From Syntrophaceae bacterium UBA1163 (GTDB lineage Bacteria; Desulfobacterota; BSN033; UBA1163): a stretch of 38,896 nt of DNA. The notes under the pieces are model-generated. The model had not been told where the DNA came from and did not search any database. It saw only the letters and a program-made list of their open reading frames with translations. Positions 7,875 through 15,720 of this stretch are shown in pieces (positions within the stretch are counted from its first letter, which is position 1; each line of letters starts with the position of its first letter). A program made the position numbers and the translations under genes. The DNA is taken from positions 1-38,896 of the forward strand of contig DBZJ01000151.1 in assembly GCA_002311635.1 (NCBI GenBank). The letters run 5' to 3'.

Positions 7875-8096
7875 TTATAAGTATCCCAGAGATTTTAATC
7901 GCTTTTTAATTAGATCGATTTCTTCCTGCGAGAGAGAAGGTTCCTTCTTCACGGATCTCGAAGAGATGAGGTTCCGCAATACGTAGACAATGAATTCAGT
8001 GACAGAATTAAAACCGCCCGCCTCAATGATTTTACCAAGGTTCTCGTAAAGAGACCTTGGGATTTTGATGGTCACCTTGTTTTTTTCTGTTTTCAT
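7875..8096 (-). CDS. Ribbon-helix-helix (CopG/Arc-like) DNA-binding protein
   Basis: A 73-aa protein. Residues 7-13 (KVTIKIP) form the predicted DNA-contacting strand, followed by two helices (SLYENLGKIIEAG and SVTEFIVYVLRNLI) typical of ribbon-helix-helix repressors. A charged tail follows, with helix SQEEIDLIKKRLKSLGYL. It is the first gene of the pst directon, 54 bases ahead of pstS. The repeats over its own promoter (8100-8128) suggest autoregulation and control of the operon. The effector is unknown. AGGAG precedes the ATG at 8094-8096. Confidence 0.75.
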   Translation of the reverse strand: MKTEKNKVTIKIPRSLYENLGKIIEAGGFNSVTEFIVYVLRNLISSRSVKKEPSLSQEEIDLIKKRLKSLGYL

Positions 8097-8099
8097 GTG

Positions 8100-8152
8100 A
8101 CACTCCTATAAGAGTGTTACCGGAGTGTACCCGAACATAGGTTATTTGTCAA
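8100..8152 (-). promoter_or_regulatory. Sigma-70 promoter with overlapping GAGTGT repeats (candidate operator) for the pst directon
   Basis: On the minus strand TTGACA (8147-8152) is followed after exactly 17 bases by TACACT (8124-8129). On the plus strand GAGTGT occurs at 8112-8117 and 8123-8128, an 11-bp period, and its inverse ACACTC lies at 8100-8105. One copy covers the -10 hexamer, another lies near the start of transcription and the third abuts the ribosome site. That layout fits repressor binding, plausibly by the ribbon-helix-helix protein encoded just downstream. The repeats do not match the PhoB box. Confidence 0.62.
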
Positions 8153-8189
8153 GGAATATTTTGCCTCTCGTCTTTCAAAGGTTTTTAAC

Positions 8190-8218
8190 TTGATAAAGTG
8201 GGATCGATCTGATAAAAA
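8190..8218 (+). promoter_or_regulatory. Possible sigma-70 promoter for the glycosyltransferase operon
   Basis: TTGATA (8190-8195), a 17-base spacer, then TAAAAA (8213-8218). Transcription would start close to the ATG at 8227, giving a nearly leaderless message. No Shine-Dalgarno sequence is visible there. Confidence 0.35.
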
Positions 8219-8226
8219 TAGTCTCC

Positions 8227-8952
8227 ATGGAGAATCGGAAAAAGATCTTAGTGATTGTCCCTGCATACAATGAGGAGGGGTCGGCTGGGAAGGTGGTAGA
8301 GGAAGTTCATGCCGATCTTCCGCAGGCTGAAGTGTTAGTGGTGAACGATGGTTCTACTGATCTGACTTCGGAAATAGCTCAGTCTAAAGGAGCCGTTGTT
8401 CTGGACCTTCCTTTTAATCTGGGGATTGGTGGAGCCATGCAGGCCGGTTATAAATTCGCTTATGAGAAGGGTTATGATATCGCGATTCAGGTGGATGCAG
8501 ATGGTCAGCATGACCCCAAGGAGATTCAGAAACTCCTCCATGCTTTGGAGGTGGAAAAGGTCGACGTGGCCATTGGTTCGCGCTTCATTGGAGGTTCGGG
8601 ATATAAAGGCTCAATAATGAGAAGGATTGGCATTGCAATTTTTTCTGGAGTGATCTCAACAATTGCGAGGCAGAGGATTACAGACCCCACTTCTGGATTT
8701 AGGGCATCGAACCGAAAGGCAATTCAACTATTTGCATTAGATTATCCCCAGGATTATCCGGAACCAGAAGTCGTAATCTTGCTCCATCAATGTCATTTAA
8801 AGATGGGAGAAGTTCCGGTCGGGATGAGCGAGAGGTATTCCGGGGAGTCTTCGATTACGAAAATCAGGTCTATCTACTATATGGTAAAGGTTCTATTAGC
8901 GATTTTTGTGGATTGTTTTAAGAAGCCACCCCTTTTGGAACAGGAGGGATAG
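8227..8952 (+). CDS. Family 2 glycosyltransferase (polyprenyl-phosphate/dolichol-phosphate sugar synthase-like)
   Basis: A 241-aa GT-A enzyme. It has VIVPAYNEEG (9-18), VVNDGSTD (38-45), the metal-binding VDADGQHD (89-96), the acceptor-side GSRFIGGSG and DPTSGFRA. There is no C-terminal membrane pair, so it resembles the soluble DPM1-like enzymes that move a sugar from a nucleotide to a polyprenyl-phosphate carrier at the inner leaflet. The next gene, a small DUF2304 membrane protein, often accompanies such enzymes. It starts a plus-strand operon of surface-polysaccharide genes. The donor sugar cannot be assigned. Confidence 0.85.
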   Translation: MENRKKILVIVPAYNEEGSAGKVVEEVHADLPQAEVLVVNDGSTDLTSEIAQSKGAVVLDLPFNLGIGGAMQAGYKFAYEKGYDIAIQVDADGQHDPKEIQKLLHALEVEKVDVAIGSRFIGGSGYKGSIMRRIGIAIFSGVISTIARQRITDPTSGFRASNRKAIQLFALDYPQDYPEPEVVILLHQCHLKMGEVPVGMSERYSGESSITKIRSIYYMVKVLLAIFVDCFKKPPLLEQEG

Positions 8953-8954
8953 CC

Positions 8955-9335
8955 ATGTTATTCAAGATTCAGATCATTGTTGGTGTGCTTAGTATGCTTC
9001 TACTCTTAACCACCTTCGAGCTGATTAGAAAGAAAAGGCTTCGGGAAGAATATGCAATCCTTTGGCTTTTTACGGGAATAGTGGTTTTGGTACTCAGCTT
9101 ATGGCCCGAGTTTTTTCTCTCCCAGTTTTTTGCTAAAATCAGTGGTATATTCTATTTGTCTGCGGTGGTGTTAATCTCTTTTTTCTTTCTCCTCCTCATC
9201 GTCTTCCATTTCTCCGTTGTGATTTCTAAGTTAACGGGGCAGAATAAAGATCTGGCCCAACGATATGCTCTTTTGGAAATGGAATTCAAAGAATTGAGGA
9301 GGCGGTGTCTTCCTCCCGACAGGACCCCCTTATAG
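8955..9335 (+). CDS. DUF2304 small membrane protein
   Basis: 126 aa. Three hydrophobic spans (residues ~4-22, ~34-50 and ~62-85) are separated by the basic loop IRKKRLREEYAILWL, followed by a cytoplasmic coiled segment (LAQRYALLEMEFKELRRR). The layout and the position directly after a GT2 gene are those of DUF2304 proteins, thought to act with the glycosyltransferase at the membrane. Only two bases separate it from the upstream stop, and AGGAGG overlaps the end of the GT2 gene, so translation is probably coupled. Confidence 0.75.
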   Translation: MLFKIQIIVGVLSMLLLLTTFELIRKKRLREEYAILWLFTGIVVLVLSLWPEFFLSQFFAKISGIFYLSAVVLISFFFLLLIVFHFSVVISKLTGQNKDLAQRYALLEMEFKELRRRCLPPDRTPL

Positions 9336-9378
9336 TTCTTTGAAGCCATTCAAACAGTGGGAATCGGGGTAACAAACC

Positions 9379-10839
9379 ATGCTGTTTAACTCCATGCGAT
9401 TCTTATTTTTTTTCATCATCGTGATGGGAATGTATTTCGCGATCCCTTACCGTTTCCGATGGATATTACTTCTTGGCGCAAGTTATTATTTCTATATTTC
9501 GTGGAAGCCAGCCTATGTCATTTTAATCATCATCACAACCTTAATCACCTATTATGCCGGCCTTCGGATGGCTAAAATTGCCACGAAATCAAAGAGAAAG
9601 ACCGTACTCATCCTCAGTCTCTTTTTCAACCTCGGGTGTTTGTTTGTATTTAAGTATTACAATTTTTTCAATGACTCCTTGAGAGTCGTCCTTCAACATT
9701 ACAATCTGTTTTACGGAAACCCTGCGCTAAATGTTCTTTTACCTATTGGTATTTCATTTTACACGTTTAAAAACTTGAGCTACGCCATCGATGTCTATCG
9801 GGGGGACCAGCCCCCCGAAAAGCACTTGGGGTATTATGCACTCTATGTGGCTTTCTTCCCTCAATTGTTGGCTGGGCCCATTGAAAGGGCGAAAAGGTTT
9901 TTGCCCCAGTTGATCGGAAAATGTGATTTTGACTATTGGAGAGTAACGAACGGATTGAAATTGATGCTCTGGGGGCTTTTCCAAAAAATGGTGATCGCGG
10001 ACAATTTGGCCCCCTTGGTGGATGCTGTTTATAACGACCCGACTCATCATTCCGGGGTCGGCCTCGTCCTGGCCACCTTATTCTTCGCCTTCCAGATTTA
10101 TTGCGATTTTGCGGGCTATTCTGATATCGCCATCGGAGCGGCCCAGGTCATGGGATTCACCACCATGGATAATTTTAATCGCCCCTATTTTTCGAAATCC
10201 ATCCCCGAATTCTGGAGAAGATGGCACATTTCTCTCTCCACATGGTTTCGAGATTATCTCTATATTTCAATGGGAGGGAACCGAGTTTCCATTCCAAGGT
10301 GGTATATCAATTTATTTGTAGTCTTGTTGATCTGTGGGTTATGGCACGGAGCCAATTGGACATTTATCGTCTGGGGAGGGTTACATGGACTGTATCTCGT
10401 TTTTTCTGCTTTCACGCGAGATATAAGAGAAAAGATCCATAAGGCCATGGGTCTTGATCGAGTTCCGAGACTTCATAATTATTTCAAGGTAACGGTTACG
10501 TTCTCGTTGGTATGTTTTGCGTGGATATTCTTCAGGGCAAATAGCATTTCGGATGCTCTCTATATCATCTCGCATCTATTCATAGGATGGGGAGGCCTCG
10601 TTGTTCGGACACTTAAGGCCGCCCCGTTTTTCGGCCCGCTGAAATTTCATTTGGTAGTGGGAGTTGTTTCAGTTGGAGTCTTGTTGCTCATCCATCTCTC
10701 GCAAGAAGACAATCATTTCGACCAATGGTTGTCCGAGAAGCGGATAGGTCTGAGGTGGGCCGTTTATTATTCAATGGTTGTGGCCATCCTCCTGTTTGGC
10801 AATTTTGGGACTAAAGAATTTATCTATTTTCAATTTTAA
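9379..10839 (+). CDS. MBOAT family membrane-bound O-acyltransferase (AlgI-like)
   Basis: A 486-aa polytopic protein with about ten spans. Family signatures: LLPIGISFYTFKNLSYAIDVY (~120-140), FFPQLLAGPIERA, FWRRWHISLSTWFRDYLYI (~278-296) and CGLWHGANWTFIVWGGLHG (~319-337). H323 of the last is the expected catalytic histidine, and H283 is the second conserved one. AlgI-type proteins carry acyl (usually acetyl) groups across the membrane for O-acetylation of exported polysaccharide. The next gene encodes an SGNH-type partner, matching the AlgI-AlgJ/AlgX pairing. Which polymer is modified is not shown. Confidence 0.93.
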   Translation: MLFNSMRFLFFFIIVMGMYFAIPYRFRWILLLGASYYFYISWKPAYVILIIITTLITYYAGLRMAKIATKSKRKTVLILSLFFNLGCLFVFKYYNFFNDSLRVVLQHYNLFYGNPALNVLLPIGISFYTFKNLSYAIDVYRGDQPPEKHLGYYALYVAFFPQLLAGPIERAKRFLPQLIGKCDFDYWRVTNGLKLMLWGLFQKMVIADNLAPLVDAVYNDPTHHSGVGLVLATLFFAFQIYCDFAGYSDIAIGAAQVMGFTTMDNFNRPYFSKSIPEFWRRWHISLSTWFRDYLYISMGGNRVSIPRWYINLFVVLLICGLWHGANWTFIVWGGLHGLYLVFSAFTRDIREKIHKAMGLDRVPRLHNYFKVTVTFSLVCFAWIFFRANSISDALYIISHLFIGWGGLVVRTLKAAPFFGPLKFHLVVGVVSVGVLLLIHLSQEDNHFDQWLSEKRIGLRWAVYYSMVVAILLFGNFGTKEFIYFQF

Positions 10840-10850
10840 CGCGGTACGTG

Positions 10851-10894
10851 CCCCTTACTCCCTCCGTCCGTTGGGGAGAGGGCAAGGGTGAGGG
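10851..10894. repeat. Dispersed intergenic repeat, CCCTC/GAGGG family
   Basis: A pyrimidine-rich arm (ccccttactccctcc) faces a purine-rich arm (ggggagagggcaagggtg), forming an imperfect stem-loop between the MBOAT and SGNH genes. The spacers at 15627-15683 and 26253-26284 have the same style. Confidence 0.6.
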
Positions 10895-10924
10895 AAAAAT
10901 TTCAAGTATGTTTGGCTAGGATTT

Positions 10925-12016
10925 ATGAAAAGATTCTTTTTGAGATCTCTCCTCTTCTTGTCTCCCTTCCTTATCGTGGTGGGAGTTGAACTGTTCGTCT
11001 TGCCGATTGATTTTTTCACTTTTCGGGTCTGGGAGGCCTTGGTCATCAGAAAAATTCACTCAATTTTGTCCGGGCATTTTTATCCCTGTATGGATATAAC
11101 AAAATTGGAAATCAGCGGGGATTTAGCGCGTCATACCTCTTTTGCTATTCCCAAAAGGGTGAAATGGATAACAGATCGCTATGGCTTCCGAAAGAAAGAT
11201 ACCGAAGGGATGAAGCCACAGGTAGTCATCATCGGCGATTCAAATATTGCCGGCGTTGGACTGACACAAGAACAAATGCTCTCTGAAGTCTTAGAAGAAC
11301 AATTGAAAGTCCCTGTATATCCTTACGCGCCGGCAGGATCGATCAATACCTTCTTAAAGGATTTGCGATTCCAGAAAGATCCTCCTCAGGTGGTCATTGT
11401 TTCTTACATTGAGAGAGATATCGTCAATATACCGTTTCCCAAACTGTCCAAAAGGAGGGAGCGATTTCATTCTTTTTATGAATGGAGAGATAAATTAACG
11501 CAAATCAGATCGGTTCAATTCGTAGGGGTCATGCTCGACCGTCTTTTCAAAATGAATATGCTGTACTATGTGAGGGCAAAAGTGGGAAATGGAACACTGA
11601 AAGATAATTATCATTTTCCTTCGAAGTTTGGCCCCATGCTCTTTGTCCAAGGGGAGGCAGCCAATAAAGAGGTACCCTATGAGCGTTTCCGAAAAGCAGT
11701 CGAAACTATAGAGGCCTGTGACCAGATTCTGAGAAAAAGGAATATTCGCTTTATCTTTCTTCCGATCCCCAACAAAGAGAATATTTACCATGATTTCCTG
11801 CCAGACCCCCGAAGACCTGTATTTTTAGAACTGCTGATACGAGAGCTGAAGAAGAGAAAGGTTGAAACCGTTGATACCCAAAAAGCGTTTGAAGAAGAAT
11901 ACCGAAAAAATTCAGCCCTCCTTTTTTTCCTCGATGATAGCCATTGGAATCCGAGGGGTGTTCGATTGGCAGCAGATCGAACGGTCAAATTGATCGAGGG
12001 AAAGGGCGCCGAATAA
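10925..12016 (+). CDS. SGNH-type O-acyltransferase partner (AlgJ/AlgX-like)
   Basis: 363 aa. One N-terminal membrane anchor or uncleaved signal (residues ~5-26) is followed by a periplasmic SGNH domain. The nucleophile motif is IIGDSNIAG with S106, and the distal acid/base motif is DDSHWNPRG (D337/H340). The SHWN form is typical of the AlgJ/AlgX branch, which transfers acetyl groups delivered by an MBOAT partner to an exported polysaccharide. That partner is the gene directly upstream. The ATG at 10925 leads straight into a basic signal-type N-terminus. Confidence 0.8.
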   Translation: MKRFFLRSLLFLSPFLIVVGVELFVLPIDFFTFRVWEALVIRKIHSILSGHFYPCMDITKLEISGDLARHTSFAIPKRVKWITDRYGFRKKDTEGMKPQVVIIGDSNIAGVGLTQEQMLSEVLEEQLKVPVYPYAPAGSINTFLKDLRFQKDPPQVVIVSYIERDIVNIPFPKLSKRRERFHSFYEWRDKLTQIRSVQFVGVMLDRLFKMNMLYYVRAKVGNGTLKDNYHFPSKFGPMLFVQGEAANKEVPYERFRKAVETIEACDQILRKRNIRFIFLPIPNKENIYHDFLPDPRRPVFLELLIRELKKRKVETVDTQKAFEEEYRKNSALLFFLDDSHWNPRGVRLAADRTVKLIEGKGAE

Positions 12017-12130
12017 TAAAGGTCTCCGTCAACTGTTTTCCTGTTTTTTCTACATCGATAGGCTATAGAGCGATATAATTTCTTGATAAATCGAGACCAT
12101 TTTGTTAAATAGAACCAACGGGAGACCAGC

Positions 12131-13090
12131 ATGTCAAAGGTGTTAGTGACTGGCGGGGCGGGGTTTATCGGGTCGAACCTGACGGAGGAGTTGCTCAGAA
12201 GGGGGCACTTTGTTCGAGTCCTCGACGATTTTTCAACCGGCAAAAGAGAAAATCTGATCTTTGATGAGAAATATCCTTCGCTAAAGGTTATCGAAGGAGA
12301 CATCCGTGACCTCGATACCTGCCAAAAGGCGGTGGAGGGAATGGAATATGTATTTCATCAGGGCGCCCTCCCGTCGGTTCAACGTTCTGTGGAGGACCCG
12401 GAGACTTCGAACGCGGTCAATGTGGGAGGGACTTTAAATATTCTTCTTGCTGCCAGGGGAAAAGGGGTGAAAAGGGTCATCTATGCCTCCTCTTCTTCAG
12501 TCTACGGCGATACTCCCACGTTGCCCAAACACGAGGAGATGCCCACGAATCCTCTCTCGCCCTATGCCTTACAGAAATACGTCGGAGAACACTATTGCCG
12601 GCTCTTTTACCAGCTCTATGGCCTCGAAACCATCTCCCTGAGGTATTTCAATATCTTTGGGCCGAAACAAGACCCGAACTCCCTTTACTCCGCCGTCATC
12701 CCGAAGTTTATCGACGCCCTGGTTCAAGATCGCCCTCCGGTTATCTTTGGGGATGGAGAGCAGTCTCGGGATTTTACTTACATTGAGAATGTGGTTCAGG
12801 CCAATCTTCTCGCCATGTCCGCAGAACACCTCCATGGAGAGGCCATTAATATTGCTTGTGGGAAAAGAATCTCGCTGAATCAATTGTTGAATGTTTTAAA
12901 AGAGATTCTTGGGTCGAAGATATTTCCTCTTTATCAAGAGCCCCGGAAAGGAGATGTGAAGCACTCCCTGGCCGACATCCGCAAGGGAAAAGAAATTGTG
13001 GGTTATGAACCAACGGTTGGGGTCGAGATCGGGCTGAAGAAGACGGCTGAATTTTTTTCAAAGGCGAGAATACTCTTAAAGGACAAATAA
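12131..13090 (+). CDS. NAD-dependent nucleotide-sugar epimerase/dehydratase (extended SDR)
   Basis: A 319-aa extended short-chain dehydrogenase. The NAD site is VLVTGGAGFIGSNL (residues ~4-17), with D32 ahead of the FSTGKRENL loop. The catalytic centre is SSSSVYGD followed by YALQK (Tyr about 144), and the sugar-binding FNIFGPKQDP follows. It resembles UDP-glucose/UDP-GlcNAc 4-epimerases (GalE/WbpP type), though dehydratase or decarboxylase activity is not excluded. A TATAAT at 12074-12079 may be the -10 of its own promoter; no good -35 is seen. GGGAG precedes the ATG. The stop lies one base ahead of the heptose kinase gene. Confidence 0.87.
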   Translation: MSKVLVTGGAGFIGSNLTEELLRRGHFVRVLDDFSTGKRENLIFDEKYPSLKVIEGDIRDLDTCQKAVEGMEYVFHQGALPSVQRSVEDPETSNAVNVGGTLNILLAARGKGVKRVIYASSSSVYGDTPTLPKHEEMPTNPLSPYALQKYVGEHYCRLFYQLYGLETISLRYFNIFGPKQDPNSLYSAVIPKFIDALVQDRPPVIFGDGEQSRDFTYIENVVQANLLAMSAEHLHGEAINIACGKRISLNQLLNVLKEILGSKIFPLYQEPRKGDVKHSLADIRKGKEIVGYEPTVGVEIGLKKTAEFFSKARILLKDK

Positions 13091-13091
13091 G

Positions 13092-14102
13092 ATGATCAGG
13101 ACAAAACAGCGGAAAAAGTTGGAATCCATACTGAAAAGGTTTCCGAGGGTCAAACTTTTAGTCGTGGGTGACATCATGATGGATCGATCCATTTTCGGGA
13201 AGGTCTCTCGCATATCCCCGGAGGCTCCCGTTCCAGTGATCATCGCGGAGGCAGAGGATTTTAATCTTGGCGGGGCGGCCAATGTTGCCCATAATATTCG
13301 TTCCCTTGGAGGAGCCGTATCGCTCTGCGGCATCGTGGGTGATGACGAAAATGGGCGAAAGATGTACAGAAGGATTGCTGAAGGGGGGATCCAAACCCAA
13401 GGGATTTTTTTTGAACAAGGAAGACAGACAACGGTGAAAACCAGGATCATCGCCCATCACCCTCATTACCATAAATTGGTCCGGGTCGATCGGGAGACGA
13501 CCGATCACCCCAGGGCCTCTACTTTCAGAAATCTTTCAAAGTTCTTGACGGAGAAGATGGAAGATTTTGACGGAGTCGTTTTTTCTGATTATGGCAAAGG
13601 TTTACTGACGAGAAAGCTGATCCAAACCATTATCAGCAGGGCCAGGCAATCGAGGAAGTTGATCATGGTTGACCCGAAAGTAAAAAATTTCTTCTTTTTC
13701 AAAGGGGCCACCGTGATTACGCCGAATACCAATGAAGCGAGTGAAGCGTCAAGGATCCCTGTCACCGATCAGGTCTCAGTGGAGAAAATTGGCAGAAGCC
13801 TGTTGAAGCGGCTAAAGTGTAATGCCTTAGTGATCACCCAGGGGGAAAAGGGAATGACGATTTTCGAACCTCATCAAAAACCCTATCCTGTCCCCACGGT
13901 TGCTAAGGAGGTCTATGATGTGACCGGAGCGGGAGATACCGTGATTGGAACGATGGCTCTTGCTTTAGGGACAGGACTTCATGTGAGTGTTAAAGATGCT
14001 GCGAGTTTAGCGAACTATGCGGCGGGGATTGTCGTGGGAAAGGTCGGAACCGCAATCGTAAGCAACCAAGAACTGCTCAAAGTCATAAGGGAGAAAAGGT
14101 AA
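13092..14102 (+). CDS. rfaE1: D-glycero-beta-D-manno-heptose-7-phosphate kinase (RfaE1/HldA)
   Basis: A 336-aa PfkB-family sugar kinase. The N-terminal strand VVGDIMMDRSIFGKVSRISPEAPVPV is characteristic of RfaE domain I, and NLGGAANVAHNI and the C-terminal DVTGAGDTVIG (~274-284, catalytic Asp in GAGDT) follow. It makes heptose 1,7-bisphosphate for ADP-heptose, the LPS inner-core precursor. The nucleotidyltransferase domain of HldE is absent, so a separate RfaE2/HldC is expected elsewhere. AAGGAC in the end of the upstream gene serves as ribosome site. Confidence 0.9.
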   Translation: MIRTKQRKKLESILKRFPRVKLLVVGDIMMDRSIFGKVSRISPEAPVPVIIAEAEDFNLGGAANVAHNIRSLGGAVSLCGIVGDDENGRKMYRRIAEGGIQTQGIFFEQGRQTTVKTRIIAHHPHYHKLVRVDRETTDHPRASTFRNLSKFLTEKMEDFDGVVFSDYGKGLLTRKLIQTIISRARQSRKLIMVDPKVKNFFFFKGATVITPNTNEASEASRIPVTDQVSVEKIGRSLLKRLKCNALVITQGEKGMTIFEPHQKPYPVPTVAKEVYDVTGAGDTVIGTMALALGTGLHVSVKDAASLANYAAGIVVGKVGTAIVSNQELLKVIREKR

Positions 14103-14158
14103 GCCCTTAGTTTCTCGGGTTTTTCGCCATTTAATAAGAAAACGAAATCCGAAGGCAA

Positions 14159-14193
14159 AAAGGCCCTACCTCAACACTGAGGATAGGGCCTTT
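14159..14193. terminator. Bidirectional intrinsic terminator between rfaE1 and the dodecin gene
   Basis: A near-perfect stem: AAAGGCCCTACCTC pairs with GAGG-A-TAGGGCCTTT, with one bulged A and loop AACACT. Reading leftwards the stem runs into TTTTT, which fits termination of the minus-strand dodecin gene. On the plus strand it can serve rfaE1, but the T tract is weaker. Confidence 0.8.
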
Positions 14194-14261
14194 CAATCTT
14201 TATTCTCCCTTCGCCCTTGCCTGCTGGTGGCCAAGAGTGTCAAACGGTAGGCATAAAGTGA

Positions 14262-14474
14262 CTATGTTTCGAGGACGAAAATGATTTCCAGCCTGACCCG
14301 GTATTCAATAATCTTAGAATTCTCCACTGCCACCCGCATTTCGTCCACACGCATTCCAGTGATACCCCTTAAGGTCTTTGTCGCTCTTGCGAAACCGACC
14401 TTAATGGCCTCCTCAAAACCCTTTGGAGAACCTGCAATGATTTCCGTAACCCTCGCGACTCTCGGTTCTGCCAT
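14262..14474 (-). CDS. Dodecin family protein
   Basis: A 70-aa beta-alpha-beta-beta protein: RVARVTEIIAGSPKGFEEAIK, ARATKTLRGITGMRVDEMRV, then ENSKIIEYRVRLEIIFVLE. This is the dodecin pattern, a dodecamer that usually stores flavins. The Trp that sandwiches the flavin in characterised dodecins is replaced (GITGMRV has no Trp), and the Gln of the eYqV segment is Arg, so flavin binding may be lost or altered. The start is the ATG at 14472-14474, six bases from a strong GGAGGTG site; a GTG three codons upstream overlaps that site and is unlikely. Confidence 0.88.
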   Translation of the reverse strand: MAEPRVARVTEIIAGSPKGFEEAIKVGFARATKTLRGITGMRVDEMRVAVENSKIIEYRVRLEIIFVLET

Positions 14475-14516
14475 TCTTATCACCTCCTTTTTCTAAAATG
14501 ATGCTATTAATTGAAG

Positions 14517-14544
14517 TGTATACGAGAAACTTAGAGAATGTCAA
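14517..14544 (-). promoter_or_regulatory. Sigma-70 promoter of the dodecin gene
   Basis: On the minus strand TTGACA (14539-14544), a 16-base spacer, then TATACA (14517-14522), about 40 bases upstream of the ATG. Confidence 0.6.
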
Positions 14545-14555
14545 TGAGAAAAATA

Positions 14556-14583
14556 TTGATAAATCTCATGATTGTGTTATAAA
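14556..14583 (+). promoter_or_regulatory. Sigma-70 promoter of xerC
   Basis: TTGATA (14556-14561), a 16-base spacer and TATAAA (14578-14583), in an AT-rich divergent region between the dodecin gene and xerC. A GGGGAG ribosome site precedes the ATG at 14649. Confidence 0.5.
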
Positions 14584-14648
14584 ATAAAATTTTAGTAATA
14601 TTTTCATAAGTTACATTATGTTTGAGGAGACAACAAACGGGGAGATGA

Positions 14649-15617
14649 ATGGTTTCTCGAAATGCTGAGAAGCATGGCTTTATCCACCAATTTATCCATT
14701 ATCTATCCGTAGAGAAAAATGCTTCACCTCACACCTGCCGATGTTATCGGAGGGATTTGGAAGGGTTTCAGGATTTTTTGAAGAATTCAGGAATGGTTCT
14801 CAGCCCTGCGGGCAAGGTAGAGATCGAAAAAGTGGATCGGATAGACATTCGGAAATATTTGAGCTTTCTCCACCGGAAAAATAGAAAGAGTTCTATTGCG
14901 AGGAAGATTTCAACGCTGCGGTCTTTTTATAAGTATTTGGTCAGGGAGCAGGTGATTCCTTCTAACCCGGCCAAGAGCGTTTCCACTCCGAAGATAGAGA
15001 AAACCCTTCCAACCACTCTGACGGTGGATGAGGCCTTCCGGCTGATGGAGTCACCCGAGACGATTTCTGAGAAGTTTTCAGAAGGATCAAGGGAAAAGGG
15101 GCTGAGAGATCGAGCCATTTTGGAGCTTCTCTATTCCAGCGGGTTGCGTGTGAGTGAACTGGTTGGGTTGAATTCGAATCAATTAGACTTGGATTTGGGC
15201 ATCGTGAAAGTGATGGGAAAGGGACGGAAAGAGCGTATCGTTCCGGTTGGCGCGAAGGCTATAGAGGCATTGGTGGCTTATCTGAAAGAACGAAAAATAG
15301 TGGAGGGAGACGAACCCATTTTTGTTAACTCCTTAGGAGGGAGATTGACGGCACGGAGCGTAGGAAGACTGATGGAGGGATATTCGAGACGTTCGGGCAT
15401 TTTCCGGAAAGTCAGCCCCCACAGTCTTCGCCACACGTTTGCGACGCATCTTTTAGATGCAGGGGCCGATATCCGAGAGATTCAGGAGATGTTAGGGCAT
15501 TCGAGTCTCTCGACCACCCAAAGATATACGCACGTCAGCATGGGGAAATTGATGGAGGTCTATGACAAGGCCCATCCCCGCAGCTTCAGGAATGCGGGCC
15601 GGAAAAATGATAAATAA
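14649..15617 (+). CDS. xerC: Tyrosine recombinase XerC
   Basis: 322 aa. The N-terminal SAM-like core-binding domain (residues ~10-105; YLSVEKNASPHTCRCYRRDL) is followed by the catalytic domain. Catalytic residues visible: R167 (SSGLRVSEL), K191/K194 (GKGRKER), H258 and R261 (HSLRH), H284 (LGHSS) and nucleophile Y293 (TQRYTHVS). The size and compact form match XerC/XerD, which resolve chromosome dimers at dif. Placement ahead of hslVU is the usual xerC context, so XerC is preferred over XerD or a phage integrase. No dif site was recognised here. Confidence 0.9.
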   Translation: MVSRNAEKHGFIHQFIHYLSVEKNASPHTCRCYRRDLEGFQDFLKNSGMVLSPAGKVEIEKVDRIDIRKYLSFLHRKNRKSSIARKISTLRSFYKYLVREQVIPSNPAKSVSTPKIEKTLPTTLTVDEAFRLMESPETISEKFSEGSREKGLRDRAILELLYSSGLRVSELVGLNSNQLDLDLGIVKVMGKGRKERIVPVGAKAIEALVAYLKERKIVEGDEPIFVNSLGGRLTARSVGRLMEGYSRRSGIFRKVSPHSLRHTFATHLLDAGADIREIQEMLGHSSLSTTQRYTHVSMGKLMEVYDKAHPRSFRNAGRKNDK

Positions 15618-15626
15618 ATTGATTAT

Positions 15627-15683
15627 CCCCTCTCCCCTCGCGTGAGAGCCTGCCTGCCGGTAGGAAGGGGCGGGGTGAAGGGA
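15627..15683. repeat. Composite dispersed repeat in the xerC-hslV spacer
   Basis: The CCCTCTCCC / GGGGCGGGGTGAAGGG stem family, with a GCCTGCCTGCCGGTAGG segment at its tip. GCAGGCAGG-type words also occur at 17760-17768. Confidence 0.6.
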
Positions 15684-15720
15684 AGGATATCTCTTAACGA
15701 GCGCGTCATGTAGCATTTAT

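Noticed and set aside
8100..8128. Pho box for the pst operon
   Set aside because: The 11-bp repeat period fits PhoB sites, but GAGTGT does not match CTGTCAT-type half-sites.
14281..14496. Plus-strand open frame over the dodecin gene
   Set aside because: The minus-strand product is a clear dodecin with a strong ribosome site, terminator and promoter.
14649..15617. Integrase of a genomic island
   Set aside because: Size, motifs and position before hslVU match housekeeping XerC; no island genes or attachment sites are near.
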